Under the pieces are notes generated by a model. The model searched no databases. It had not been told where the DNA came from and was given only the letters and a program-made list of their open reading frames with translations. The translations under genes and the position numbers were made by a program. A stretch of 64,000 bases of DNA from Adineta vaga. Lineage: Eukaryota; Rotifera. Shown here piece by piece: positions 12,125-23,169 of the stretch. Positions within the stretch are counted from its first letter, which is position 1. Every line of letters starts with the position of its first letter. The stretch is taken from assembly GCA_021613535.1 (NCBI GenBank), contig CP075493.1, positions 372,001-436,000 on the forward strand, given 5' to 3'.

Positions 12125-12206
12125 TTAGGGAGCATTTCAAAATTTTTGCCGGCAGAACTTCAGAGCGGCCGGCTGGCCGACATAAATTTTGAAATGCTCC
12201 CTTAGT
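12125..12206. repeat. Short inverted repeat with GC-rich core
   Basis: TAGGGAGCATTTCAAAATTT near 12126 pairs with its inverse ending at about 12204. The 30-bp centre is rich in GCCGGC/GGCCGGC. The arms are about 25 bp. It may be a deletion derivative of a larger fold-back element. Confidence 0.75.
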
Positions 12207-12689
12207 AGATATATAATTTATCTGACTTTTAATCCTTCCTTTCCCCCCTCGTCGAAAGTTTACAGTGCCTAACAGACACTTGTATGTTTTTTTTTGTAGA
12301 GTGACACAAACACAGTTCTACCTTCTCTTATGATAGAGCTGGTGACCTGTATACTATATGAAAAGAAAGAGGGCTTTTTTAACTTAAAATCTGCTGGAAA
12401 AGTTCTCCACCATCAGTTCTATTTCGAAGCAAAAATAACAGAACATCCTAAAAAAAGATTGTTAAATTCACTTTGTAGAGTAACATTTTGAAGACTGTGT
12501 ACCCTATAACTCTGCAATGAATCGCTCGATTTGGCTTCAATTTTTATAGTAGACACAAAACAAAAAGTTTTTAAGCGGCAAACGTTTCAGTCCTTAATCA
12601 TGTACCGTTCGAAAGAAATTTACATTATATTGGAAACTGACGAGTAACATTGTTCATTAAAACAACGCTTTTAGTTGTACGTTTACATC

Positions 12690-12860
12690 AGCAGGAGTCG
12701 TATCTCGACCAATATGTGGTAAAGTGTCGGGAAAATCTTTGCTGTATAACATTGACAGCGAGTGTAATAAGATACACTACTCAGAAATTGTTTAGGTCTA
12801 TTTTTAGTTTTTTGAATCAATCGTACCAAAAAGTTGCAATTCACTCATTCATATCCCATG
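12690..12860. repeat. Dispersed repeat, copy 1 (half of the element at 43.9 kb)
   Basis: This segment is colinear with 43885-44040: both carry TATGxGGxAAAGTGT, GAGTGTAATAA and the identical CGTACCAAAAAGTT followed by ATxCACTCAT, in the same order. The other copy is followed by its own inverse; here only one arm is evident. Confidence 0.7.
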
Positions 12861-13124
12861 TAGAAAAAATACAAAAGATCTTATTTTAATCGGTTCTTTA
12901 ATGATGAAAAATTGATTGCAATGGCACGATTTTCATCCGGTCTTCATAAGATTTCAAATTCGTAAAAAGTCTGTAAAAATCTATTAAAATTTGAGAAATC
13001 AATTAAAATCTATTTTCTGTCGATATTGAATCAGAAAATGGATCATTAATCAGATTATTCTGATTTCCAACAAAAATCGATTTTAGTCAGATTTTTATAT
13101 GTTTTTTTTTACATAAGATATATT

Positions 13125-14510
13125 ATGGAATTATCAACTGCTGTAATCAACGAACATGACCAAGCTAAAATCTTCAAAAAGCAACCACGTCGTCGTCCAG
13201 TGATTCATGTTTTTACTGGCTTGCGTGCGTTAGCATGTTTATGGGTATTTGCGGCCCATCGTTCAGTGGAACCAACAGCTGAATTAAGAACATTGAACAT
13301 CGGATGGCTGGGGCATGCTGGAGGAGCAGGCGTTGCCGTGTTCTTTTGTTTGAGTGGTTTCATAATGGTATGGGTCTACAGTGATTGTGAATTTAAATCA
13401 TATGTATGTTATTGGTCTTTTATTGGGCGAAGAGTAGGTCGGTTATTTCCGTTATATTATTTATCGTTAGCTATATCCATATATGATGTTAAATGCATAT
13501 GGAGTACGGATAAACCATGTACATTAGTGAATTGGACAAATATAGTGTTGACCTTTTTAGGAATAAAATCATGGGTTCCATATGTTTTTACTGATTTAAT
13601 TTGGAGTGTTGTGGCGTGGAGTGTACAAACAGAGTTCTTCTTCTATGTTGCATTTCCCGGCGTGTTGCGTCTGATTCGTTATTTAATAAATATCAAGGAG
13701 ATTAGTCTTCCTCTCGATGAACAAGTTAAAAGAAGAACAATGAAACGGTTATATTTATTATGGTTTTTAGTTTTTTTTATATCTGGAATAATTCTTTTTA
13801 TTCGGGAACTCACACCTGAGGATCCATCTATACCATTTATTTCCAGACAAACACAAATATTTTATTACTTACCACTTACAAGAATTCCTGAGTTTATTCT
13901 TGGAGCAATTACAGGTATCATATTCATATTAAAATCATCAAATGATAATAGTGACCAGGAACAGTCTGATGTGGACGCGACTACTGCTTTAATATCAAAT
14001 AATAAACAACAACGACATATTGGATTTCCATCATCTTTAAAAAATTATTTTTCAAATTATAAATATTGTTATTTAGCTTTTGATAGTTATTTTGTATGCC
14101 AAGTAGTCTTTTTTATGATCATTTACTCACCACTTTTTACTATAGATCTAACACTTACTCGGTACGATGAAATATTATTTTACGGTCCCATAATTTCATT
14201 AATCGTATGCATTGTCCTTTATTTCTCTGCAAAATATCCACAATCATTAACATCAAAACTATTAGCATCATCATTACTTGTAGATATGGGTGATATTTCA
14301 TATGCATTTTATATTTTAGTTGAGACATTACCTAGACTATTACAACTTATAGCAGGTGTAGATGATACTAGTTTCATAATGCGTTTATGGGCTGGAATTG
14401 GTATTGCTGCGTTTGCACATTATTATATTGAAATGCCAGTATATAACTGGGTGAATACAAAATTACCTAAATGTCAATGCACATACAAGGTAGAACTACC
14501 AACAAATTAA
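13125..14510 (+). CDS. Acyltransferase-3 family membrane protein (OafA/YrhL-like)
   Basis: A single uninterrupted exon of 461 residues starts at the ATG at 13125. The family moves acyl groups, usually acetyl, onto sugars or lipids at membranes. Visible hallmarks are the N-terminal TGLRALACLWVFAAH block (residues 31-45, with Arg35 and the family's catalytic-type His45), the FFCLSGFIM helix (73-81), and the GRRVGRLFPLYY motif (101-112) that matches the conserved RRxxRxxPxY signature. About ten hydrophobic helices follow, with a hydrophilic loop near residues 270-300. The length is somewhat above the bacterial core of about 350-400. Related proteins exist in bacteria, fungi and invertebrates (nose-resistant-to-fluoxetine group), but the lack of the NRF domain and the absence of introns suggest a bacterial or fungal-like acquisition. 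No operon context; a decayed env gene lies upstream and piggyBac debris downstream. Confidence 0.85.
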   Translation: MELSTAVINEHDQAKIFKKQPRRRPVIHVFTGLRALACLWVFAAHRSVEPTAELRTLNIGWLGHAGGAGVAVFFCLSGFIMVWVYSDCEFKSYVCYWSFIGRRVGRLFPLYYLSLAISIYDVKCIWSTDKPCTLVNWTNIVLTFLGIKSWVPYVFTDLIWSVVAWSVQTEFFFYVAFPGVLRLIRYLINIKEISLPLDEQVKRRTMKRLYLLWFLVFFISGIILFIRELTPEDPSIPFISRQTQIFYYLPLTRIPEFILGAITGIIFILKSSNDNSDQEQSDVDATTALISNNKQQRHIGFPSSLKNYFSNYKYCYLAFDSYFVCQVVFFMIIYSPLFTIDLTLTRYDEILFYGPIISLIVCIVLYFSAKYPQSLTSKLLASSLLVDMGDISYAFYILVETLPRLLQLIAGVDDTSFIMRLWAGIGIAAFAHYYIEMPVYNWVNTKLPKCQCTYKVELPTN

Positions 14511-15121
14511 TCAATTTATATATTCGAATATATTTCATAAAGTTTATCTTTTCCTTAATAACTAATCATATCCCTGTGCTAGTATGGTGTCAGTTTAAAA
14601 TAAAAATTCAATATAGTTCAATAAAATTCAATTTTTAACACATTCAATGTAGTGGGTCCCACTAGTAGTATCCGTCTTATTTTAACAAAAAACTGAATAG
14701 AAAAACACTTTCTTATCCTTCGAACTTGAGCAGAAGGTTATACATGATATACCATCTGCTTTGTCTCGCTTTGCTTGAATTATTTATTGTATAGCGCGAC
14801 GCTTCTTGTTACAACAGTCAAAGGAAAAAAATTGATCTCAGTCAGAATGGAAGATTTTTGTTTTATTTCCTGTCGCATTACTTGCTTCTCTTGATTACTG
14901 TTGGCTGATTTCCTTATAGCAGCCAGCACAATGCCTTCGGACATCGCAGCCAGACTGTCCCTTTTCTTTGAACTACTGATCAGTTAGTTTGCGCTTGGAA
15001 TAACTTGAAACTGTAGAATGACCAGTTCACTTGCGGCTTAGTTTTTTGTGTATATCATATAGCTATTAACTATTGTCGTTCCAAGAAGCAATTCAAGTGT
15101 CACGTACTAGTACTATTTTAT
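14511..15121. other. Intergenic, nothing recognised
   Basis: AT-rich sequence lies after the acyltransferase stop. An AATAAA-like context (CAATAAAATTCAA) at about 14620 could serve polyadenylation of that gene. No other feature is supported. Confidence 0.45.
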
Positions 15122-15260
15122 TCAGCGCCTGAGACATATATAGTATAATAATAGCTGCTCAGAAAAATCCGTGTCTTGCCTCTCATTGTTGTAATCTAAC
15201 ACAACTTGTAGCTTCATAATGCACTCATTTAGAATACTAGTTTTTCCAGTGCTCACCAGA
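15122..15260 (-). pseudogene. piggyBac transposase fragment
   Basis: About 45 codons ending at 15122 read LQVVLDYNNERQDTD and continue to YYICLRR. They align with the DYNEGRQCTD...YYTCLRR segment of piggyBac A at about 16855-16935, which surrounds the third catalytic Asp. The fragment lies in the opposite orientation to piggyBac A. The upstream part of the same frame (to 15421) is made of GAATTCTGA/GGATCCTG-type degenerate repeats and is not transposase. This is a relic only. Confidence 0.7.
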
Positions 15261-15430
15261 AGTCCTAAATGCAACAGCCTTGCAGACAAGAGGAGAAACG
15301 CGGATCCTGGGGAATTCTGAGGGATCCTGATACATTCTCCTGAATTCTGATAGATTCTATGAATCCATAAAAATCCTTTTAGATCCTGGAAAAGCTTTAC
15401 AAGTATCATCAACGCTGACAATATTTTGGT
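15261..15430. repeat. Degenerate GGATCC/GAATTCTG repeat patch
   Basis: Between about 15295 and 15400 the words GGATCCTG, GAATTCTGA, GATTCTATGAATCC and AGATCCTGG recur irregularly. Similar patches occur at 26.36-26.47, 61.40-61.56 and 63.63-63.68 kb. Confidence 0.55.
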
Positions 15431-15599
15431 TTTTTATTTCTTTTCATCGATGTCTTATTTAATGAAGCCATTCGACTTAATCTATAGGTTGTTCTATCAT
15501 TATCTTTGTTTTATTCGTCTGCACATAACAAGGTTTTGTGTAGAATGCAACTGAATTATAATCGATTAATACACTCATCACGATTCTCTTCTTCATATC

Positions 15600-17359
15600 A
15601 TGACGTATCGTGAGTCAGAGCGAAATTTCCAGTTTTTTCCTACGTATTCTTGTATCTGTCATTTTACAGATAAAAGTAACCGAATTTTACAAATCCATCA
15701 CATGTTGTTCGAAGAAACCGATACAGAACAGAGCGATATCGTACTGAGTGAACTGGATTTTTTGGATGATGATCTGGGTAGAATGCACCTTGAATCTGGA
15801 AGCTCCGACGAAGAAATGTCTGATGGCGATGTGGATTTAGACGTCCAGAATGAAATAGAATCGGAATCGGATCGAGAATTTATGAAAGATCATGGATTCG
15901 TCGAAGAAGTGATTTCTGCTTCGGAAGATAATGTGGTCAGTCCTATCGATTATTATCGGCATTTCATCACAATCGAAATAATCGATATGCGGAGCAATAC
16001 TTGCAAGCCCATGAGGTTAGCAGACGATCCAAATATTGTAAATGGAAACCAACCACTGATGAAAAAATGTTGAAATTCTTTGGCAGCATTATCGAAATGG
16101 GGCTGATACAAATGCCGCAATTGAACCACTATTGGAACAGCAGTCCATTATACGGGTTGGAAATTGTTCGAAGCGCTATGTACAGAGAGAGGGTGGAATT
16201 ACTTCTCAAATGCTGGCATTTTTCGAATAACGATAACAAAGATTCGAGTCAAGACAGGCTGTTCAAATTGAAACCAATCATGGATTTATTGAAAGCCAGG
16301 CTTTGGTCAGTATATACGCCCCGTTCAGTTGTGACTATCGCCGAAACTATGATACCATGGAGAGGCAGGCTTTTTTTCAAACAATATATTCATGGCAAAG
16401 CACATAAGTATGGTGTGAAGATGTACAAGCTAGCGGCTACTAATGGATACACTTGGAATTTCGTGATCTATACTGGCTAACAAAATCCCACAGCAGGTCA
16501 TGGACATGCTCAAGCAGTAGTAACGAATTTACTAGATGGTTTTGAAGGATGCTATCGAACCGTCATAGCTGACAACTTCTATACCAATATTTCTTTTGCG
16601 AAACGTTCGTTAGAAGATGATACGTATTTTATTGGAATATTGAGAAGTAATCGTGTCGGATTGGGTAGCGAAGTTCGTGAGAAAAACCTTAGACGTGGCG
16701 AAATTTATGGACTGCAGAACAAAGACGGCGTCAAATAGATAAAGTGGAAAGACAAGAAAGACGTTTTAGTGATGTCTACAAGGTCGTCGCATTCAGCAAC
16801 TGTGATGAATACTAGAAATAGCAATAGTGAAAATGAACCCAGCATAAAGCCACAGGTAATGCTAGATTATAATGAAGGACGACAATGTACTGATCTGTCT
16901 GCTCAACTATCAGCCTATTACACGTGTCTCAGACGATCAATAAAGTGGTATCGAAAGGTAGCATTTGAATTGGTTTTTGGTACAGCAATAGTAAATAGTT
17001 ATTTGATATACAAGGAACACTACGCTGCAAGCAAAACCACCATTTTACAGTTTCGGGAAAGTCTTGTTCGATCTTTATTACTTGATATGCCGTTCGAGAA
17101 GTTGAAACCTGGTCCGAGACAACAATCAACAAATCATTTGAAGCGCAAACTAGACGGTCACAAGCTCGAAGAAAAGGAAGGGTCTGACTGCAGTATCCGA
17201 AGACGCTGTATTGATTGTTACGAGAAAAATAGGGAACAACAATCAAGAGAAGCGTGTCATTCAAAAACAAAGATAATAAAAACTTTCTGTTCTGATTGTA
17301 ACAAGTTTTTTTGTCTAAGTTCAATCGATGCTAATTATGTATTTTCGGCAAGCACTTGA
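15600..17359 (+). pseudogene. piggyBac-like transposase A, inactivated
   Basis: The frame begins at an ATG at 15600 with an acidic N-terminal region (TDTEQSD...ESGSSDEEMSDGD), as in other piggyBac proteins. A frameshift near 16020-16073 moves coding to a second frame that continues to 17359. In-frame stops fall at 16478-16480 and 16736-16738. The DDE_Tnp_1_7 core is recognisable: IAETMIPWRGR (where the first catalytic Asp of the usual DES motif is replaced by Ala), VIADNFYTN (second Asp kept), and DYNEGRQCTDLS (third Asp kept). A C-terminal cysteine cluster (CIDCYEK...CSDCNKFFC) resembles the usual zinc-binding domain. It differs strongly from piggyBac B, so it is a separate lineage. Termini were not identified. 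It cannot encode an active enzyme. Confidence 0.85.
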
Positions 17360-18069
17360 CAAAAGAGTGAAGAACGAAGAGATTGAATTGAATCTTCTGA
17401 AAATTCAGAAAATGCAGAGTCTATATCAGTCGATACAGATCCTTGAAAACGAATACATTATCGAACTTTAAATAAAACTGATCGAGCAGAGAAGGAAACA
17501 TGTATCAGTGTGTAAACCGATCAAGATTTCGATGCACTTAGCTGTATAGTTAGTAGATTCTTAAGAATAATACGTTATTCCAGTGTTGACTATTAGGTGC
17601 TCAAGAGGTTTTAAAAAGATTTGTCGAGTCTATCAACAACTGCTAGTTCTCATCATGGTTTATCAGAATTCGTTTTTCATTGATAATATTGATCATACTT
17701 TTGTCAAATACTTTGTCTTTATAGTCTGAAGATGCAACTGGTGCAATTCAGTCAATATCGTCTGATTCTACAACCGATTGCTTTGTTCGATTTTCATCGC
17801 CGTTGATCAATGGTGTACCTCCATTAATACATTTAAAACAGATAATTATCATGAACTGGAGCAATGGTTTTACAATGTCAGTGAATCAAGTTCAATTAAC
17901 CCTTTCGCGCCGGGTTCTTTTTTCAGTGAGAAATGTGTGCGTTTCTAACGGAAAAATAGTTTTTCTTACAGTTTGTGAAAGGCTCATCTATCTAGAAGGA
18001 AAAACATCTTTCTCAATCTTTAATAAGTTCGTGACTCAATGACATCCACCCTTTACAACATAATTTTTA

Positions 18070-19747
18070 TCAAAAATGTTTCAACGTGTGATAGGCATCG
18101 AAACACGGTACTACACATAAGCCAACGTTGCACTCCCTGCATTCGTAGCTGGTTTTTGTTTCCTGCTTTGGACCACGAGTTGTGTGACTGCAGACGAAGC
18201 AACGCCTTCGCCCGTCATTCGATCTTTCCACCTTTGATGGAAAATGTCGCGCTGTTATGCGGACAGGAGTCTCAATTGATGGTCTGCCGCGACTGTCCAG
18301 CTTTTGAGCGCCGAATTCTTCGATAAGTGCCCGAACAACGTTCAGTCGAAAATCGGAAAGGGCCATTTTTTCTCCAGTGTTCAGTTTGTACAGTACGCAG
18401 GCGTTGTAGAGCGAGATATCAAGGAAATGGAAAAAAAGCTTTTTGTACCACTTCAGCGACTTGCGGAGAGACTCAGAAAACGATATTTGCATGTCAGATT
18501 TATCGACAAGTCCCCTGTTTTCATTGTAATCTTGAACCGAAATGGGTTTCGAAATTCGACGACCTGTTCGGTAATGTGTTTTTTTGGTAGCTGTTATTTC
18601 TGTTCCGTGAATAGTTGAAATCATATGCACGTCCCTTTTGTCTTTCCATTTGAGAGCCAGAAGTATGTCAGTATCGAAACAAACCTGTTCATTCTCATTG
18701 AGGTCGAAGGCTTGAAAATTTGGTAAGCCACGGCGATTCACTTTCACGGTACCACAAGCCCCTGTTTTCTTCTGGTGTAATATTTCGAATAATGCAGGAC
18801 TCGAATACCAGCTATCAACGAATAAATTATGACCTCTATAAAGGTATTTTTCGATCATTTTCATCACGATGGCACCAGAAACACCTAGAGTATTATCACG
18901 CACTACAAAAGTTGATAATCCAGTATAGACTAGAAAATCTAAGATGAAACCTGTATGACAGTCACACAGCATGTAAAGTTTGATACCAAAACGGCTCCGT
19001 TTAGATGGAATATATTGCTTGATGCCAAGCCGACCTTTCCAAAGCATCAAGCTTTCATCAATCACTAGATTTTGATACGGATACATGACGTTACTAAATT
19101 TCTTCTTCAGATCATCCAGGACTAATCCAAACTTTGACAAACCATCGCTAGAAGAGACTTTTTCGTTGTCGACAAAGTGAAGATATCGTAACAATGAATC
19201 GTATCTGTCTCTGGGAAATAATATAGTGCCGAAAATCGGCGTCTCTGTGAGCGGATCAGTGGACCAATATTCTCTTATCCTGTGCTTCTTTACCCGAGAC
19301 ATAAGTATTGTCATTACCAGAAAAACATACAGCTCGCTAACGTTAACATCAACCCAGGAAGCCATGTGAGAAGATGACGATTGAGAATTTTGCGATTGTC
19401 TCCATTAGGTTTTGATCAAAGAAAATTCGAAAAAAATCTGCAGGATTTTGAAGTTGGTTATAAGCTAAACGCCGATTTATTCCTGATTTCGAAGAGTCGA
19501 GGGAATACAGGGATGGTGAAAAGTCGCCCTGAATCCACTCTTTGTTTGCAGAAGATGCACCATGTCTTGTAGTAAAACGATTAGTTAGAGACGAGTTTTC
19601 ATGCGAAGGCTCATCCATATCCATCGATTCAGAGTCGTCGATCTCATCAAGATCGAGATCCGTTTCCAAGTCGTTTTCGCTTTCAGAATCGGTACTTGAC
19701 CAAATTTCTGAATCTGCATGCTCATGTAAGCGTCGATGAGAAGCCAT
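18070..19747 (-). CDS. piggyBac B transposase (one frameshift)
   Basis: The gene starts at the ATG at 19747. It encodes an acidic N-terminal region (SSTDSESENDLETDLDLD...) up to about 19375, and a core from an in-frame ATG at 19365 to 18070 (431 residues). The two parts are offset by one base in an AAAA run near 19388. In the core the DDE_Tnp_1_7 catalytic Asp residues are all present: Asp103 (VIDESLMLWKGR), Asp184 (LFVDSWYSS) and Asp288 (GLVDKSD). The C-terminal 50 residues form a cysteine-rich zinc-binding domain (CFVCSHTT...CRECNVGLCVVPC). Apart from the frameshift the frame is clean, so the copy is either very recently inactivated, mis-assembled at a short homopolymer, or translated only as the core. 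Confidence 0.9.
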
Positions 19748-19896
19748 CGTATGGGAAAGTATACGAGTTTCAGATACGAAGTGATAAGCAGATATATATG
19801 GTGCAATATACTGTGCTCACCAATTGTTTTCTTGAAAATATGGCTTTATATGAAATATGTACTGGATTATTGTGTCAGTCAGTAGATGTATATACG

Positions 19897-19921
19897 CATA
19901 TATATATATATATATATATAT
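19897..19921. repeat. TA dinucleotide microsatellite
   Basis: About eleven TA repeats lie inside piggyBac B between the transposase start and the right terminus. Confidence 0.9.
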
Positions 19922-22058
19922 TCAAAAGTACGGAAGAACAAAGAGCTTTCTAGAAAGCAGTAGAGATAAATCACGTATCATCATTGCAAAGAATAGAGCG
20001 AGAGAGAAAAATGACGTCGTTCGAACATACTAGTGGGAGAAAACGAGCTATGCAATTTTGTGCGTGTAAACAGAACGAAAGAAAATACGAATCGAATACG
20101 TGTGTGGGAACGATTTGCTTCAATACTAATGGAGGGTTGAACTGCGGACGAAACGTACGACTTCAAGTCCTATAGATTTAAGAAGCTAATGCTTTCAATT
20201 TTTTCGACAGACGAAACGAAATTTGAGATGATTCGCATTTAGAAATACATATTTACTGTGAAATCATCACCACCATCGGTCATTCTATTCTTGTAATAGA
20301 TAGAACTCCTCAAATACTGGTGTAAGATTATACCTAAAACCATATTAATACGGGTGTATAATGAAAAAACCTAGCCGTTCCATATATGGGACACCCGGCG
20401 CGAAAAGGTTAATACACATCTAATTGAACCTATACCAACGAATACCTGATCACTAGTACATTCGAGACCATTTATTCTTCCAGCGTATGGAACGGATGAT
20501 AAAGTCACATCAATCGATATTATTCGAAGATGAATGTATTTGTATTATCAATGTAAACAACGAGACATTCGTCTTGTTGGCTTTTGATCAGATTGTGCAC
20601 CCAAATATCACAAAGCCATGAGATTAACATTAGGAGTTTTTACTCGAGCACCAAATATCGATTTAATTAATGGCAATGACATGCTTCTTAATATCAATAT
20701 TCCATCGACATGGAATTTCTTTTCATGAGAAAGGTTCAGTTTATTTCTTTGTATGCAAGATGAAACTCATCTTGTAACTAAAATTAGGAATCGATTACTT
20801 TCACAGAAAGTAAATTTATGTATTAATCGGGGAGATATTCACGTGAATAATCTCTTTCATTTACTTGAATATAATTCGAATATTGAGTATAATTTAGTGA
20901 AAAGTGATATATTCTCTAATGATAGACAAAATTACTCATCATGTCATAAAATAATATCTGAGGATTTATAAAATTCATTAAAGTAAATAGGTGCCAAAGC
21001 TACTCATATATATTTATGTTTATTAAAATTAGTGATACTTGCTTATGTTAAATCCAGTACTAGTATTCATGATCGTTTGCTTTTTGGTTGGATAGTTGTT
21101 TTTGCATATCGAATGTGATGGTAATCAAAAGTAACATATAGTTTTCAGTTTAACTTCTTTTTTGTTTCGTAGGAGTAGCATTCAAATTCATCAAGATCTT
21201 TCTGCAGGAGAGAAAGATAACTGTTTCATTACGAAATCTGCTTTTCTTTCAGCAAAAATAAACATACATTGTTTGAGATCAATAATAATATTTGTGTCTA
21301 CAGGACAACTACTACCTTACTCATTGAATGCTTATCTGTTCAGTAGTCAAGCGTGCGAAGCAACATTCAAAACGGCTCGATCTTTAACTGGTGCATTTTC
21401 ATTAATCACTAATTTCTCTGTACATGAATTTCTGAATAGAATAGGAAAAATTTCAATTTTTAATCATTTAAAATCCACGGAAGAATCCAGTGATTCAACA
21501 TGTACATTAAAATTCCCTATTCATCATAAACATCAACGTAATGACTCTAATAATTCTATAAATAATCAAAATTTATCAACATTAACATTAAAATCTATTG
21601 AAAAAATTATAATCCAAGCGTATCATGAAGCTGAATTAATTATGCAAGATTTAAAACTTACTGAAACATTGCACAAACAAAAGTTAAATGATTTGAATAC
21701 GCTTAGTTCATTTGTTTTTCAACGAATAAGTAAAAATTTAACAATCGATTATTCTGCTATATGTAACAGTTATGATGAAGAAGATTCAGATGATGATAAT
21801 CAAAATTCGTATCATTTTACTATATCAAAGCAAGCGTTTCAAGGAATGAAAGTCTACGATACCATTAATCCAGCAAAAGCATGTCATTATTTCAAAAATT
21901 TTCTAAAGAACAAGCAAAAATGTATTCACAACCAAACAGTCGCAAGAATGCTAATTATTAATAAAACTCTTTGTCTTTTGACAGACAAGTACGAGCTCAA
22001 CAAACAAAAAAACAAAACTAATATATTTGTGATTTGTATCATTGTGTACTGTATTTGA

Positions 22059-22799
22059 AAAAAGACTGATATGAAACTCATTGTTTATATACGAATACGT
22101 TTATAGATGCAAGTAACATTAGATTGCTAAAACTACTAAAATTCCTTAGATTAGAGACGGACACTCAGCAGTATTTAGAAAGATTGTTAATAGAAATACT
22201 TAATCATGGTATTCCTTTTCGATGGGACCATTCTTATTACATAAAAATTCACAATTCTCTGGAAACTGTTATAACTTGCAGACGATCACAAGACAATAGT
22301 GTAACGAATTATAAAGATGGATGTGATGAAACCAGACACCATAATGTGTATCTAACTCTTGTGGTCTTGTACATCATTGATGGCAATTGATCTAGTTCAT
22401 CTCTTTATAACGTTACTGGCAAATGGAGAGACATATTATGCCTTTATTCCCGTTCAGGGCTTGATGTTTATTCGGCTATGTGCTACATCAAAGTGCAACA
22501 TTTGCACATACAACACGAGTTTATATAGTAGTGAGAAAGAAAGAGAGAACATGGAAGAATACAATTAGTTAATGGAAGAATAGAAAAGAGATAGGAGCAC
22601 GACATTCAATGAGATTGAACTTACGTAATCAATCAGTTCACATCTGGATGAGTGCAATTCTATTATTAAACCTTTCATCTTTCTCTTATGTAATACCATT
22701 CTAATCTACTACTATTCATTCTGTCGAGTTTCATTATAATGCATGAATAATTCATTAGCTATCTCAATTTGATGTAAGACTCAATAAAGACCCAAGCCG
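22059..22799. other. No supported gene; possible tail of the decayed gene
   Basis: A frame at 22124-22390 (LKLLKFLRLETDTQQYLERLLIEIL at its start) looks mildly protein-like but has no recognised domain or start. It may belong to the decayed family upstream or be chance. The rest is AT-rich unique sequence. Confidence 0.35.
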
Positions 22800-23110
22800 A
22801 TGCTTCCGCAACCGGATCCGCCCGGAACCTTCGGGATCCTAGCATTTTCCCGCCTATTTCCTGCAGGTTCCACACCGGAACACAACGGATCCCTCCGGAA
22901 TCAAATCCGGAAAGTGGAAGCAGTTTTCCAACCGGAAATTCTCGGAACCGGATCCTTTCACATCCCGCGTATTCTCACAAACGGAAACTCCCTGGAACCG
23001 ACTCGAATCCGATAGGACCATCCCGAAAATGCATCAGAACCTGCCGGAAACGACCGGACATATCAACGTAAACGGTCGGAAAGACCACGTATCCGACAAT
23101 CCAAAGCCAC
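22800..23110. repeat. Degenerate CCGGAA/GGATCC repeat island 1
   Basis: A GC-richer block of about 300 bp is built from irregularly spaced CCGGAA, CCGGATCC, GGAACC and TCCGG words. It has no fixed period. Similar islands lie at 25.7, 31.9, 33.2 and 36.0 kb. Open frames across it are by-products of its composition. Confidence 0.75.
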
Positions 23111-23169
23111 GATTCTAAATCTCAAAAGCTCCCGATGAACCTTTTGCGGATATTTCCACAAACGATAGT

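Larger units (their letters stand above)
11135..13124. other. Noncoding stretch with two palindromes and repeat fragments
   Basis: No gene is supported. The stretch holds a perfect 36-bp palindrome (11524-11559), a GC-cored inverted repeat (about 12125-12206), a copy of a dispersed repeat (about 12690-12860) and, at 12890-13090, words of the AATCGATTTTAATC type that recur at 24.0-25.7 kb. Confidence 0.6.
17896..20412. mobile_element. piggyBac B: full-length element with TTAA target duplication
   Basis: The element (17900-20408) is flanked by TTAA at 17896-17899 and 20409-20412. It starts with CCCTTTCGCGCCGGGT and ends with the inverse of CCTTTTCGCGCCGGGT, that is, 16-bp terminal inverted repeats with one mismatch. 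Length (2.5 kb), target site and CCY termini are diagnostic for the piggyBac superfamily. The single transposase gene lies on the minus strand. The intact ends and low decay mark it as much younger than piggyBac A. Confidence 0.95.
17620..22058 (+). pseudogene. Decayed large gene of an uncharacterised multicopy family, split by piggyBac B
   Basis: Protein-like segments in several frames lie on both sides of the piggyBac B insertion. To the left is FVRFSSPLINGVPPL at about 17780, then ELEQWFYNVSESSS. If the element and one TTAA are removed, this frame runs straight on into INTHLIEPIPTNT. To the right follow ILPAYGTDDKVTSIDI, YHKAMRLTLGVFTRAPN (about 20608), MQDETHLVTKIRNRLL (20752), NYSSCHKIISEDL (20968), GAKATHIYLCLLK, a probable 42-bp intron (about 21132-21173), then LFSSQACEATFKTARSLTG (about 21338), ending at 22058 after an acidic DEEDSDDD patch. 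Several stops and frameshifts break it. From memory this pattern recurs in bdelloid hypothetical proteins; I cannot say whether it is a host family or a transposon protein. The SSQACEATFKTARS region is reminiscent of the C-terminal part of P-element/THAP9-like proteins, which is only a suggestion. Confidence 0.5.

Noticed and set aside
16929-17324. Minus-strand frame opposite piggyBac A
   Set aside because: Antisense shadow of the transposase C-terminal region.
18304-18618. Plus-strand frames opposite piggyBac B
   Set aside because: Antisense shadows of a clear transposase gene.
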